Origin: Bacillus_AD sp047238185
GTDB lineage: Bacteria > Bacillota > Bacilli > Bacillales > DSM-1321
DNA length: 64,000 nt
Direction of reading: 5' to 3'
NCBI RefSeq assembly: GCF_047238185.1
Contig: NZ_JBDFMI010000006.1
Location: 558,001-622,000 of the forward strand
Shown: positions 1 to 8,270 of the stretch, piece after piece
Layout: each line of letters begins with the position of its first letter
Numbering within the stretch: position 1 is the first letter of the stretch
Notes under the pieces: model-generated
Seen by the model: the letters and a program-made list of their open reading frames with translations, nothing else
What the model was told of the DNA's origin: nothing
Databases searched by the model: none
Translations under genes and position numbers: made by a program

Positions 1-42
1 GTTTATGTCTGCTTTCCAGAACCATTCGGAATCACTCATCAT
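1..42 (-). CDS. 5' end of an unknown protein (partial)
   Basis: Reading leftward from position 42 gives an open frame of 14 codons that runs off the window edge, beginning MMSDSEWFWKADIN. An AGGGG ribosome binding site lies 6-7 bases before the first ATG (RBS around 49-54). A second ATG directly follows, so the start could be 39. Too little is visible to name a family. It is divergent from the dehydrogenase at 479, with a long intergenic region between them, so the two may share regulation. Confidence 0.45.
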   Translation of the reverse strand, partial: MMSDSEWFWKADIN

Positions 43-330
43 TTATTCCCCTTTTATTATTTTATAAACATTTTATATTTTTGTTTGTAATATGTCAAAC
101 AAATTAAATAATGTTTATTTAACACTATAATTACTGTTTCAATAACGAGTAGCATTTTAGATACAATAAATCAAGTATTAACTATTGCGAAATATCTTTT
201 TTTACAAAGTAATCTTAATCTTTTGACCACTTTTTACTCGTGTGCTAGTATGAAATTGAGCCAGTTGCGATGCGCTGGCAGCGGCTTTTCCCACTGATTG
301 TTTAAGTATTTAATTGTTGACATAACAACA

Positions 331-368
331 GTTTTTATGCCGTTCATTTAAGTAGAGAGGCATAAAAC
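331..368. repeat. Inverted repeat in the 43-478 intergenic region
   Basis: Arms GTTTTTATGCC (331-341) and GGCATAAAAC (359-368) are complementary apart from one extra T and are separated by 17 bases. A TTGACA hexamer at 317-322 lies directly upstream but has no good -10 at 17 bases. The element lies between two divergent genes, so an operator or a leader hairpin is possible. The rest of this 436-base AT-rich region shows no gene. Confidence 0.4.
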
Positions 369-478
369 ACCGTTAAAAAACAAGTAGGTTCGCAACATAA
401 AGTTTGAACATTTTAAAAACTTATACAATCAGAAGAAATAATATTTTAATATATAAAATACGAAAGAAGGAATGGGTT

Positions 479-1231
479 ATGGATAAAAAAATAGTTTTAA
501 TTACAGGCTCAGCTACTGGTTTAGGACGTTCTGTCGCGCTCAAATTGGCAGACAAAGGCTATAATTTAGCCCTAGTTGATTTCAACGAAGAAGCCGGCAA
601 TGAAACACTTTCCCTTGTAAAAGAAAAAGGGGCAGAAGCAATCTTTGTAAAAGCGGATGTGTCCAAAGAAGAAGATGTACAAAACTATGTAAATAAAACA
701 GTTGAGAAGTTTGGTAAAATTGATTACTTCTTGAATAACGCCGGCATTATGGTTCCTTTAAAATTGATCCACGAATACGAGTTGAGTGAATTTGAACGTG
801 TTATTTCTGTCAATTTAAAAGGTGTATTCTTAGGATTAAAATATGTTATTCCGGTTCTTCAAAAAAATGGAGGAGGAAGCATCGTCAATACAGCTTCTTC
901 AAACAGCTTCAAACCAACAGCATTTAACGGCCTCTATTCAGCAACAAAGCACGCTGTAGCCGCATTGACAAAATCAATCGGACAAGATTACCAGGACCAA
1001 AACATCTATGCTGTCGGTGTTGCGCCTAATAATATGAAGACAGGCATTGCAAACAAAACGTTCGGCAACATGACAGAAGAACGTGTAAAACAATTGCAGG
1101 CAAGCACAGGACCTAGCAGAGCTGCTACACCGGAAGAAATCGCAGATGTGGTTATCTTCGCTTTAACAGAAGGCGGCCCTATGTTGACTGGTACAATCGT
1201 CAACTGTGCAGGCGGGGAAATTTACAATTAA
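479..1231 (+). CDS. SDR family NAD(P)-dependent oxidoreductase
   Basis: This 250-residue protein is a classical short-chain dehydrogenase/reductase. The cofactor motif TGSATGLG is near residue 9, the structural NNAG motif is near residue 88, and the catalytic Ser (VNTASS) and YSATK are in the middle of the protein. Length and motifs fit the roughly 250-residue SDR group that includes glucose 1-dehydrogenase and 3-oxoacyl-ACP reductase-like enzymes; the substrate cannot be read from sequence. An upstream in-frame ATG at 404 would add 25 lysine- and isoleucine-rich residues without a ribosome site, whereas AGAAGGA precedes 479 at good spacing. The gene is transcribed toward the origin, head-on to replication, and ends at a terminator shared with rpsR. 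Confidence 0.88.
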   Translation: MDKKIVLITGSATGLGRSVALKLADKGYNLALVDFNEEAGNETLSLVKEKGAEAIFVKADVSKEEDVQNYVNKTVEKFGKIDYFLNNAGIMVPLKLIHEYELSEFERVISVNLKGVFLGLKYVIPVLQKNGGGSIVNTASSNSFKPTAFNGLYSATKHAVAALTKSIGQDYQDQNIYAVGVAPNNMKTGIANKTFGNMTEERVKQLQASTGPSRAATPEEIADVVIFALTEGGPMLTGTIVNCAGGEIYN

Positions 1232-1285
1232 TCTTTCTTACAAAAAGTGTGCACAAACATAAAGACCAATCATATACAACAAAAA

Positions 1286-1310
1286 GGCATCCGAGGAAAC
1301 CTCGGATGCC
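1286..1310. terminator. Bidirectional terminator, SDR / rpsR
   Basis: A perfect 11-bp stem (GGCATCCGAGG, 1286-1296, with its complement at 1300-1310) and a 3-base loop lies between two convergent genes. It has A residues on the left and T residues on the right, so it can stop transcription from both sides. Confidence 0.85.
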
Positions 1311-1322
1311 TTAATTAGTGAT

Positions 1323-1565
1323 TTATTCACCAGATACGTATGGAAGTAAAGCCATAGTACGTGCGCGTTTGATAGCAACTGTCAATTTACGTTGGTATTT
1401 AGCGCTTGTTCCTGTTACACGACGAGGTAAAATTTTACCACGCTCAGAAACGAATTTTTTCAATAAATCTACATCTTTATAATCGATGTGAGTGATACCG
1501 TTAGAAGTAAAGTAACATACTTTACGACGTTTAGCACGGCCACCTCTGCGTCCACCCATTGCCAT
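1323..1565 (-). CDS. rpsR: 30S ribosomal protein S18
   Basis: The 80-residue basic protein begins MAMGGRRGGRAKRR and carries the S18 core GKILPRRVTGTSAKYQRKL. S18 binds S6 on the platform of the 30S subunit. The start at 1565 follows AAGGAGG with 9-base spacing; the ATG two codons later is possible. It is the last gene of the rpsF-ssb-rpsR operon, so S18, its partner S6 and single-stranded DNA-binding protein are co-expressed. Only the C-terminal residues vary from typical Bacillus S18. Confidence 0.97.
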   Translation of the reverse strand: MAMGGRRGGRAKRRKVCYFTSNGITHIDYKDVDLLKKFVSERGKILPRRVTGTSAKYQRKLTVAIKRARTMALLPYVSGE

Positions 1566-1617
1566 TGGTTATTCCCTCCTTATTGAATGTTGCATATAAA
1601 CAAACGGTGTTTATATA

Positions 1618-2139
1618 TTAGAATGGCAGATCGTCATCCGAAATGTCGATCGTTTGACCGCCATTTGCAAATGGATCATCATCTACACGAGTGTAGTTGC
1701 CATTCCGCTGTTGGTTTTGGTTTTGATTCTGGTTACGATTTTGGCCATATGATGAATAATCATCACGCTGTCCACCGCCGTAAGAACCGCCTTCGTTTCT
1801 GCTGCCACCGTTATTGGAGCCTTTAGGTTCCAAGAATTGGACACTTTCAGCCACAATTTCAGTCACATATACCCGCTTACCATCTTGTCCCTCATAATTA
1901 CGTGTTTGAATGCGGCCGTCAACGCCAGCCAGGCTTCCTTTTTTCAAGAAATTAGCCACGTTTTCCGCCGGCTTACGCCAAACAACACAGTTAATGAAAT
2001 CTGCTTCACGATCACCTTGCTGATTCGAAAAATTTCGATTCACCGCAAGTGTGAATGTCGCTACTGGTACACCTGCTGGCGTATAGCGCAAATCTGGATC
2101 TTTAGTTAAACGTCCTACAAGAACGACACGGTTCATCAT
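1618..2139 (-). CDS. ssb: Single-stranded DNA-binding protein
   Basis: The 173-residue SSB coats single-stranded DNA at forks and recruits partners through its C-terminal tip. The N-terminal OB fold (about residues 1-105) starts MMNRVVLVGRLTKDP; a glycine, asparagine and glutamine-rich linker with repeated QN follows; the protein ends in the acidic tip DDDLPF that binds RecO, PriA and other partners. The start at 2139 lies 9 bases after AAGGAG. A TTG three codons upstream abuts the ribosome site and is excluded. It is the middle gene of the rpsF operon, as in Bacillus subtilis ssbA. Confidence 0.96.
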   Translation of the reverse strand: MMNRVVLVGRLTKDPDLRYTPAGVPVATFTLAVNRNFSNQQGDREADFINCVVWRKPAENVANFLKKGSLAGVDGRIQTRNYEGQDGKRVYVTEIVAESVQFLEPKGSNNGGSRNEGGSYGGGQRDDYSSYGQNRNQNQNQNQQRNGNYTRVDDDPFANGGQTIDISDDDLPF

Positions 2140-2211
2140 CAGAATCAACTCCTTCCATTCCTCTGCACTTTACCGGAAAGCACCTTGGAGCGGATATTTT
2201 AAATCTATATA

Positions 2212-2499
2212 TTATGCTTCTTCTTTAGTTACCATATGACGGATCATATCTTCATTGATCTTAGCAAGACGGTCGAATTCTTGAACTGCCGCTGCATCAG
2301 ATTGAACTTTAAGAATCATGTAGTAGCCATCACGGAAATCATTGATTTCGTATGCAAGACGACGCTTGCCCCAATCTTTTGTTTCTGTTACTTCCGCACC
2401 ATTATCAGTAAGGATTGTGTTGAATCGCTCAACCAAAGCTTTTTTAGCTTCCTCTTCGATATTTGGACGGATGATGTACATAATTTCGTATTTTCTCAT
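2212..2499 (-). CDS. rpsF: 30S ribosomal protein S6
   Basis: The 95-residue protein starts MRKYEIMYIIRPN and contains the S6 features WGKRRLAYEI and DGYYMIL. S6 pairs with S18 in the small-subunit platform. AGGAGGTGACAGTG directly precedes the ATG at 2499; an upstream reading of 16 extra residues lacks a ribosome site. It heads the rpsF-ssb-rpsR operon and follows a leader that resembles the S6:S18-binding autoregulatory RNA and a strong sigma-A promoter. Confidence 0.97.
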   Translation of the reverse strand: MRKYEIMYIIRPNIEEEAKKALVERFNTILTDNGAEVTETKDWGKRRLAYEINDFRDGYYMILKVQSDAAAVQEFDRLAKINEDMIRHMVTKEEA

Positions 2500-2550
2500 C
2501 ACTGTCACCTCCTTTTGGACTAACGGCCCATTATGGGCAAGGAGCAATTA
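2500..2550 (-). promoter_or_regulatory. Putative S6:S18-binding leader of rpsF
   Basis: On the minus strand the leader reads GCTCCTTGCCCATAATGGGC, then CCGTTAG, then AAAAGGAG. GCTCCTT can pair with AAGGAG at the ribosome site, enclosing a GCCC/GGGC hairpin and an unpaired CCG. A conserved CCG loop is the hallmark of the S6:S18 leader motif known from several phyla. The match was made by eye, not with a covariance model. Binding of the complex would hide the ribosome site. Confidence 0.5.
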
Positions 2551-2571
2551 ATTAATTACTCACGAGCCTTG

Positions 2572-2600
2572 ATTATATCATAGGTTTTTATCTATTGCAA
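2572..2600 (-). promoter_or_regulatory. Sigma-A promoter of rpsF-ssb-rpsR
   Basis: On the minus strand TTGCAA (2595-2600) is followed at 17 bases by TATAAT (2572-2577), about 70 bases before the rpsF start. Confidence 0.75.
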
Positions 2601-2623
2601 CAATCGGTCCAATTCTGCCATAA

Positions 2624-2650
2624 GAAAAAAAGATCCCCCTAAGGGAATCC
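2624..2650 (-). terminator. Terminator of ychF
   Basis: On the minus strand GATTCCC pairs with GGGGATC and is followed by seven T residues, 15 bases after the ychF stop codon. Confidence 0.75.
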
Positions 2651-2664
2651 TTCCTTACTTCAGC

Positions 2665-3765
2665 TTATACATTAAAACGGAAATGGATTACATCTCCATC
2701 TTGGACGATATATTCTTTTCCTTCTAATCGTACCTTTCCTGCTTCACGTGCAGCTGCCATACTTCCGCCGGCTAATAAATCATCGTATGAGACTGTCTCA
2801 GCACGGATAAATCCTCTTTCAAAATCGGAATGGATAATACCTGCACACTGTGGAGCCTTCATGCCCTTCACAAATGTCCACGCACGCACTTCCTGTATGC
2901 CTGCCGTGAAATAAGTTGCCAGGCCAAGTAAATCATAAGCAGCTCTGATCAATTGATCCAAACCGGATTGTTCAATACCCAATTCAGACAAGAACATAGC
3001 TTTCTCATCAGCATCCAATTCGGCAATTTCAGATTCGATCTTTGCACAGACAACGATAACCTCTGAGTTTTCTTTGGCTGCGTATTCACGGACCTTCTGC
3101 ACATATTCATTGTCGCTTGAATCTGCTACATCATCTTCACTGACATTTGCCACATATAGGACAGGCTTGATTGTCAAAAGATGCATCATTTTAACAACGC
3201 GCATTTCTTCTTCTGTAAATTCAACAGCACGGGCGGGCTGTTCATTTTCGAAAGCTTCCTTTAGACGGACTAGGATGTCATGCTCGTACATAGCTTCTTT
3301 ATCCTTTTGCTTAGCCATTTTTGCAACGCGGCCAATACGCTTATCAACAGATTCAAGGTCAGCAAGGATAAGTTCCAGATTGATGACCTCGATGTCATCA
3401 ATAGGATCCACTTTACCAGAAACATGTGTAATATTTTCATCGTCAAAACAACGGACAACCTGGCAAATGGCATCTACCTGGCGAATATGGGACAAGAACT
3501 TATTTCCTAGCCCTTCCCCCTTGCTTGCTCCTTTTACGATACCGGCAATATCCGTGAATTCGAACGTAGTCGGCACTGTTTTTTTCGGCTGTACAAGCTC
3601 CGTTAATTTTTGTAGGCGATAGTCAGGCACTTCAACGATCCCGACGTTCGGATCAATCGTACAGAATGGATAGTTGGCAGATTCTGCCCCTGCTTGAGTT
3701 ATTGCATTGAATAATGTTGATTTACCAACGTTCGGCAAACCGACGATACCAGCTGTTAAAGCCAT
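2665..3765 (-). CDS. ychF: Redox-regulated ATPase YchF (Obg family)
   Basis: The 366-residue protein belongs to the Obg/YchF P-loop group. GLPNVGKST (residues 8-16) is the Walker A, DIAGIVKGASKGEGLG is switch II, and NVSE takes the place of the usual NKxD guanine motif, which is why YchF proteins prefer ATP. A coiled-coil insertion and a C-terminal TGS domain follow. The start at 3765 (MALTAGIVG) has GGAG upstream; the GTG four codons earlier overlaps that site. It matches B. subtilis YyaF in length and position beside rpsF. Its role in translation or stress responses is known only in general terms. Confidence 0.96.
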   Translation of the reverse strand: MALTAGIVGLPNVGKSTLFNAITQAGAESANYPFCTIDPNVGIVEVPDYRLQKLTELVQPKKTVPTTFEFTDIAGIVKGASKGEGLGNKFLSHIRQVDAICQVVRCFDDENITHVSGKVDPIDDIEVINLELILADLESVDKRIGRVAKMAKQKDKEAMYEHDILVRLKEAFENEQPARAVEFTEEEMRVVKMMHLLTIKPVLYVANVSEDDVADSSDNEYVQKVREYAAKENSEVIVVCAKIESEIAELDADEKAMFLSELGIEQSGLDQLIRAAYDLLGLATYFTAGIQEVRAWTFVKGMKAPQCAGIIHSDFERGFIRAETVSYDDLLAGGSMAAAREAGKVRLEGKEYIVQDGDVIHFRFNV

Positions 3766-3938
3766 GTAAACACTCACTCCTCTTATACTGTGGGGTTTCC
3801 TTCTTCAGAAGTCTCTATAAACCCGTTTATATTGTCTATTTCACTAATTGCATTCATTACGATCTTATTATAAAACCTCTACCAATTATAGAGATTACAT
3901 GCTTAAAAAACAAGTGAAGTTATAGCCTCTATTGCTCT

Positions 3939-4136
3939 TCACTCTTCGTGTTTTTCGAGGATTTTCTTCATTTTTCGAGTGAATTCTTTACGGGGAATGA
4001 GTACACTGTGCCCGCATCCTTCGCATTTTATGCGGATATCCATCCCTAAACGGATGATCCGCCACCTATTTGCTCCACAAGGATGCGCCTTCTTCATTTC
4101 AACAACATCCTGCAAGCCATATTGTTTTTCTTCCAT
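3939..4136 (-). CDS. DUF951 domain-containing protein
   Basis: This 65-residue protein has two paired cysteine motifs: HPCG near residue 20 and CEGCGH near residue 41, suggesting a small zinc ribbon, followed by a basic tail (IPRKEFTRKMKKILEKHEE). AGGGAGG precedes the start. It lies 20 bases downstream of the MscS-like gene and upstream of ychF, the position of yyzM in B. subtilis. The function of DUF951 is unknown. Confidence 0.9.
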   Translation of the reverse strand: MEEKQYGLQDVVEMKKAHPCGANRWRIIRLGMDIRIKCEGCGHSVLIPRKEFTRKMKKILEKHEE

Positions 4137-4156
4137 CCGATAAGCCTCCCTTTCGC

Positions 4157-5059
4157 CTACTTAGCCGCTTGCTCGGCATGGTGGTCCTGCCGATTATACA
4201 TAACCATCCGTGGGAACGGAATTTCAATGCCGTTCGCATCCAATGTAAGCTTCAACTCTTTACGCAGTTCCCTTGCGATAAAGAAGTGCTGCATAGGGAC
4301 CGTTTCTGCCGTAATACGAAGAACGACTTCTGAATGCCCCAAATTTTGCACTCCCAGCAGTATAGGTGTGTCTACCATATCTTCATAACGATCGGGCATC
4401 GTTTCCAGCAATTCCGTTATGACTTTCTCTGCTTTTGCCAAATCCCCTTCGTAGGCAATGCTCAGGTCAATAACAGCCAAGCTGTTATGGATTGAGAAGT
4501 TCGTCACTTCCAAAATGCTTCCGTTTGGAATGATATGGAGCTCTCCGGTGAATACTTTTATCTTCGTCGTTCTCAGGCCTATTTCCTCAACCGTTCCTTC
4601 CGTTGTCCCAATCCGAACATAATCACCTACTGCAAATTGGTCTTCAAAAATAATGAAAAATCCGGTAATGATATCCTTCACCAAACTTTGAGCCCCAAAA
4701 CCGATGGCTAAGCCGACAACTCCCGCTCCGGCAAGAAGCGCCTTCACATTGTAGTTCAATGTTTCTAATATCATAGTCAAAGCAATAAAATAGATAAAAT
4801 ACGTAACAACATTCTTCAATAGCTTAAGCATGGTCGCTTCTCGTCGTTCTGATACACGCAGAGGGCTTTTTGCACGCAATATAAAGATGTTGTTAATAAT
4901 TTTCTTAACGAACTTCACCACGAGTCCGGCAATAATGATGATGAGCATGATTTTAACGATAACCTCGCCCAAATGGATCCAAAGTCCCTCGTCTAATAGT
5001 TTGCCCACCAAGCTGTCAACCACTTTATTTCCAGTTGCTATTTCTTCTTTTAAAGCCAT
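4157..5059 (-). CDS. MscS-family mechanosensitive ion channel
   Basis: The 300-residue membrane protein has three hydrophobic segments: about residues 32-52, 85-105 and 110-135. The third is the glycine- and alanine-rich pore helix (ALLAGAGVVGLAIGFGAQSL) typical of MscS. A cytoplasmic beta domain (DYVRIGTTEGTVEEIGLRTTKI) and a C-terminal mixed domain follow. MscS channels open under membrane tension and release solutes on osmotic downshift. AGAAGGTG precedes the ATG. It appears co-transcribed with the DUF951 gene and corresponds in position to yyaE/ykuT-like channels. Confidence 0.93.
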   Translation of the reverse strand: MALKEEIATGNKVVDSLVGKLLDEGLWIHLGEVIVKIMLIIIIAGLVVKFVKKIINNIFILRAKSPLRVSERREATMLKLLKNVVTYFIYFIALTMILETLNYNVKALLAGAGVVGLAIGFGAQSLVKDIITGFFIIFEDQFAVGDYVRIGTTEGTVEEIGLRTTKIKVFTGELHIIPNGSILEVTNFSIHNSLAVIDLSIAYEGDLAKAEKVITELLETMPDRYEDMVDTPILLGVQNLGHSEVVLRITAETVPMQHFFIARELRKELKLTLDANGIEIPFPRMVMYNRQDHHAEQAAK

Positions 5060-5184
5060 ATATTCACCTTCTATTTCATATTCATTCAGCTAATCTACAA
5101 GAAACGAATATGAGTGTTTCCCCTAATCCCTTCATTACCTATGAACCATGACAAGGATTTATGTTCCAAATTCTTCTCTATCAT

Positions 5185-5214
5185 GTATACTTTTCCTCTC
5201 TTTTCCGTATACTG
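5185..5214 (+). promoter_or_regulatory. Possible forespore sigma factor promoter of yyaC
   Basis: GTATA (5185-5189) and GTATACTG (5207-5214) are separated by 17 bases and resemble the -35 and -10 elements read by sigma-F or sigma-G. They end 28 bases before the yyaC start. The match is loose. Confidence 0.3.
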
Positions 5215-5242
5215 TTACTACTATACCGAAGGGGCGAGAAGC

Positions 5243-5884
5243 ATGATTCCTAAAAAAAGAGACATTCTTCCAAACGATCTGCATAGCCGTATTTCATATG
5301 AACAAAATGATGCTGTTGAACAATTAGCAAATCAACTTTTACTTTTCTTGCCGGCAGGCAAGCCACAAGCTATTGTCATTGCCTGCATTGGGACAGATCG
5401 TTCCACCGGTGATTCTCTTGGCCCTTTGGTCGGAAGCTTCTTAAGTAAAAAACTGAAGCCGCCATTTTTTGTATACGGCACGTTGGAAGAGCCAATTCAT
5501 GCTGTCAATTTACAGGAAAAAGCAGAAAAAATCAAAGAGATGCATCCACATGCCTTATTCATCGCTGTTGATGCCTGTCTAGGAAAAGTAAAAAGTGTCG
5601 GAACAATCCAAGTCATCGATGGCCCCTTGAAGCCAGGAGCTGGCGTTCATAAGAAGCTCCCTGAAATCGGCGACTTCCATATCACAGGCATTGTAAATAT
5701 CAGTGGATTTATGGAATTTGTTGTTCTTCAAAACACTAGGCTGAACCTTGTCCTTAAAATGGCAAAAACCATTTCTGACGGAATCTTGCTGGCAAGTCGG
5801 AAAACATCCATCCAAAACGGCCATTTACACAGTTATTGGCCATCCGCCATAAGCCAACAAACCGAAAAGGCAGATTACAATTGA
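5243..5884 (+). CDS. yyaC: Sporulation protein YyaC (putative spore protease family)
   Basis: The 213-residue protein contains IACIGTDRSTGDSLGPLVG near residue 50, the signature of the YyaC/GPR-like hydrogenase-maturation peptidase fold. Aspartates in GTDRSTGD and in AVDACLG are candidate catalytic or metal-binding residues. The family is restricted to endospore formers and its substrate is not known. AAGGGGCG precedes ATG 5243; a longer reading from 5114 is hydrophobic, has no ribosome site and is unlike the family. It is transcribed against its neighbours, and its last 10 bases overlap the 3' end of the DUF554 gene. Confidence 0.88.
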   Translation: MIPKKRDILPNDLHSRISYEQNDAVEQLANQLLLFLPAGKPQAIVIACIGTDRSTGDSLGPLVGSFLSKKLKPPFFVYGTLEEPIHAVNLQEKAEKIKEMHPHALFIAVDACLGKVKSVGTIQVIDGPLKPGAGVHKKLPEIGDFHITGIVNISGFMEFVVLQNTRLNLVLKMAKTISDGILLASRKTSIQNGHLHSYWPSAISQQTEKADYN

Positions 5885-6588
5885 ATATGCCCATAGTGGA
5901 AGATGGCCACCATAATCGCAACAATAGGGATAGCCGGCAGTAGATTAGCCACTCTTATCTTAGTTATACCCATAATGTTTAACCCTATAGCCACAATCAT
6001 TATACCGCCTGTAGCTCCCATTTCAACTATGAAGAAATCCATTAAGCTGCCGGGAACAATAGCAGCAATAAATTTGGCGCATATAGCAATTATTCCCTCA
6101 TATAAAATAACCGGTACAGCCGAAAACAGGACACCTATTCCTAGCGTGCTGGCTAATACAATCGCCGTAAATCCGTCAATAACGGCTTTTGTATACAAAA
6201 CACTATGATCACCACGAATTCCGCTATCCAATGCTCCCAGAATTGACATGGCCCCAATGACAAAAATCAAGGTGGAATTAACAAATGCACCTGCTACATC
6301 AGTATCTCCTTTTGTTTTCAGCAACCGTTCCAAATGGCGGCCCAATTGATTCAACCGCTCTTCCAGCTTCCACCATTCGCCAAATGCAGCCCCAAAAACA
6401 AGGCTTAAAATCACCACAAGTATATGCTGGCTTTTTATTCCCATCTGCAATCCAATTAAAATAACGACTAGCCCGATCGAGTACATAATCGTTTCTTTCA
6501 TTTTATCCGGTATATTTCGGAAACCCCTGCCGATTACAGTTCCCATGATGATGCCGATTCCGTTCACAACGCTTCCTAATATAACCAT
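5875..6588 (-). CDS. DUF554 family membrane protein
   Basis: This 237-residue protein is almost wholly hydrophobic, with six or seven membrane segments, starting MVILGSVVNGIGIIMGTVIG and containing the DUF554 features VNSTLIFVIGAMSILGALDSG and DGFTAIVLASTLGIGV. Related proteins include B. subtilis YdfK; the transported substrate, if any, is unknown. AAGGTG precedes the start. It sits between parB and yyaC, a position occupied by yyaD in B. subtilis, and converges with yyaC. Confidence 0.9.
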   Translation of the reverse strand: MVILGSVVNGIGIIMGTVIGRGFRNIPDKMKETIMYSIGLVVILIGLQMGIKSQHILVVILSLVFGAAFGEWWKLEERLNQLGRHLERLLKTKGDTDVAGAFVNSTLIFVIGAMSILGALDSGIRGDHSVLYTKAVIDGFTAIVLASTLGIGVLFSAVPVILYEGIIAICAKFIAAIVPGSLMDFFIVEMGATGGIMIVAIGLNIMGITKIRVANLLPAIPIVAIMVAIFHYGHIQL

Positions 6589-6641
6589 CCCAATTCACCT
6601 TATTTACTGTAGTTTAGACTCATGCTGTTTTTCTTACAAAT

Positions 6642-6664
6642 AAACCATCCTGAAGGGATGGTTT
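6642..6664 (-). terminator. Terminator of parA-parB
   Basis: A perfect 9-bp stem (AAACCATCC with GGATGGTTT) and 5-base loop follows the parB stop, then a moderately T-rich stretch on the minus strand. It lies before the DUF554 ribosome site. Confidence 0.7.
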
Positions 6665-6676
6665 ATGACAATGATT

Positions 6677-7516
6677 CTATCTTTCAAGTAAATCCAGAAT
6701 GCGATTTAAATCTTCAGGAGAGAAAAACTCGATTTCTATTTTTCCTTTTTTCTTTTTTTGCGTAATCGTAACGGTCGTTCCAAAACGTTCACGCAAAAAT
6801 GTTTCACGCTCTTCAATGAATATATCTTTTTTGATTTCTTTTTTCTTTGTTTCACGTGGAACATTTTCATTCAACTCTTGAATGAATTGCTCTAATTGGC
6901 GGACGTTCAGCTCTTCCTTCACTACTTTTTCCACGACACCAGGCAGCAATGCCTTTTTCTTCAGGCCAAGTAATGCACGGCCGTGTCCCATGGATAGTGT
7001 TCCTTGAGAGATCATTCCCTGTATGTCTGCAGGCAACGATAATAGTCTGATATGGTTAGTAATGTGAGGTCTGCTTTTTCCTAGACGTTTCGCCAATTCT
7101 TCCTGGGTAATATCTAATTGGTCCAACAGTGTTTGATAGGCAGCCCCTTCCTCCATCGGCGTCAAATCTTCACGTTGAAGATTTTCAAGAACCGCCAATT
7201 CCATCATTTGCTGGTTGTTATAATCCTTTACGACAACAGGAACCTTAGTTAAACCGGCTGCTTTTGCAGCGCGAAAACGTCTTTCTCCCACAACAATTTC
7301 GTAGCCCTTAATGCTTTTCTTCACGATAATCGGTTGAAGAATGCCGTGCTGCTGGATTGATTGTTTTAATTCTTCAATGCCTTCTTCTTTGAACAGCTTC
7401 CTAGGCTGATAAGGGTTGGGACGCAACTCTCTCACAGAAACCTCTTGAACTGAGTCATCTTTATCATTATCAATACTGAATAAAGCATTGATTCCTTTTC
7501 CTAAACCTTTAGCCAT
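6677..7516 (-). CDS. parB: Chromosome partitioning protein ParB (Spo0J)
   Basis: The 279-residue ParB binds parS, spreads as a CTP-dependent clamp and loads condensin at the origin. It shows LGKGINALF at the N-terminus, the CTPase box GERRFRAAKAAG near residue 78, ENLQREDLTPMEEG near residue 112, and the parS-binding helix-turn-helix (TQEELAKRLGKSRPHITNHI, about 137-156). The C-terminal dimerisation domain ends DLNRILDLLER. Its start overlaps the end of parA by 8 bases, so the two are translationally coupled. A full parS site lies inside the coding sequence. Confidence 0.97.
   Translation of the reverse strand: MAKGLGKGINALFSIDNDKDDSVQEVSVRELRPNPYQPRKLFKEEGIEELKQSIQQHGILQPIIVKKSIKGYEIVVGERRFRAAKAAGLTKVPVVVKDYNNQQMMELAVLENLQREDLTPMEEGAAYQTLLDQLDITQEELAKRLGKSRPHITNHIRLLSLPADIQGMISQGTLSMGHGRALLGLKKKALLPGVVEKVVKEELNVRQLEQFIQELNENVPRETKKKEIKKDIFIEERETFLRERFGTTVTITQKKKKGKIEIEFFSPEDLNRILDLLER
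6848..6863. other. parS centromere site inside parB
   Basis: TGTTTCACGTGGAACA is the exact reverse complement of the B. subtilis parS sequence. It encodes part of the ParB region NVPRETKKK. ParB nucleates here and spreads outward. Confidence 0.95.
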
Positions 7517-8270
7517 TTGACACCACTTCCTTTGCCAAATCTAGATATACTTCAGCCCCTCTTGACTTTGCATCATATATAATAATGGGTTCACCATGGC
7601 TGGGCGCTTCGCTCAATCGGATATTACGGGGGATAATCGTTTGATATACTTTATCCTGGAAGTATTTCTTCACTTCCTCAATGACTTGCAACCCCAAATT
7701 CGTACGGGCATCCAGCATGGTCAGCAATACACCTTCGATTTTTAATTCTTCGTTTAAGTGCTTTTGGACAAGCCGTACAGTATTCAATAGCTGGCTTAAT
7801 CCTTCAAGCGCATAATATTCACACTGAACAGGAATAATGACAGCATCTGACGCTGTCAGCGCATTAATCGTCAATAGTCCCAGCGATGGCGGACAATCGA
7901 TGATAATATAATCGTATTGGTCTTTCACTTTTTCCAGTGCTCGTTTCAATCGCACTTCCCTGGAAATAGTGGGAACCAGTTCAATTTCTGCACCAGCTAA
8001 CTGAATGGTAGCAGGAATGACATGTAGATTTTCTACTTTTGCAGGCTTTATTACTTCACAAGCTTCTAAATCATCAACAAGTACATCATATATGCATTGA
8101 TCGACATCCGCTTTTTCTATGCCGATACCGCTTGTTGCATTACCCTGTGGATCAATGTCCACCAACAGGACTTTTTTCCCTACATAAGCAAGGCATGCAG
8201 CAAGGTTAACGGAAGTAGTCGTCTTACCTACACCGCCTTTTTGATTTGCAATAGACACTATTTTTCCCAC
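7509..8270 (-). CDS. parA: Chromosome partitioning ATPase ParA (Soj)
   Basis: The 253-residue ParA/MinD-type ATPase has the deviant Walker A KGGVGKTT (residues 11-18), DIDPQGNATSG, and Walker B IIDCPPSLGLL. With ParB it positions origins, and Soj also controls DnaA activity in B. subtilis. Translation starts at GTG 8270, preceded by AGGTAGGTGA. It is upstream of parB with an 8-base overlap. Length equals that of B. subtilis Soj. Confidence 0.97.
   Translation of the reverse strand: MGKIVSIANQKGGVGKTTTSVNLAACLAYVGKKVLLVDIDPQGNATSGIGIEKADVDQCIYDVLVDDLEACEVIKPAKVENLHVIPATIQLAGAEIELVPTISREVRLKRALEKVKDQYDYIIIDCPPSLGLLTINALTASDAVIIPVQCEYYALEGLSQLLNTVRLVQKHLNEELKIEGVLLTMLDARTNLGLQVIEEVKKYFQDKVYQTIIPRNIRLSEAPSHGEPIIIYDAKSRGAEVYLDLAKEVVSNG

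Noticed and set aside
2744..2759. CACGTG with partial parS flanks inside ychF
   Set aside because: Four of 16 bases differ from parS and it is not palindromic outside the core.
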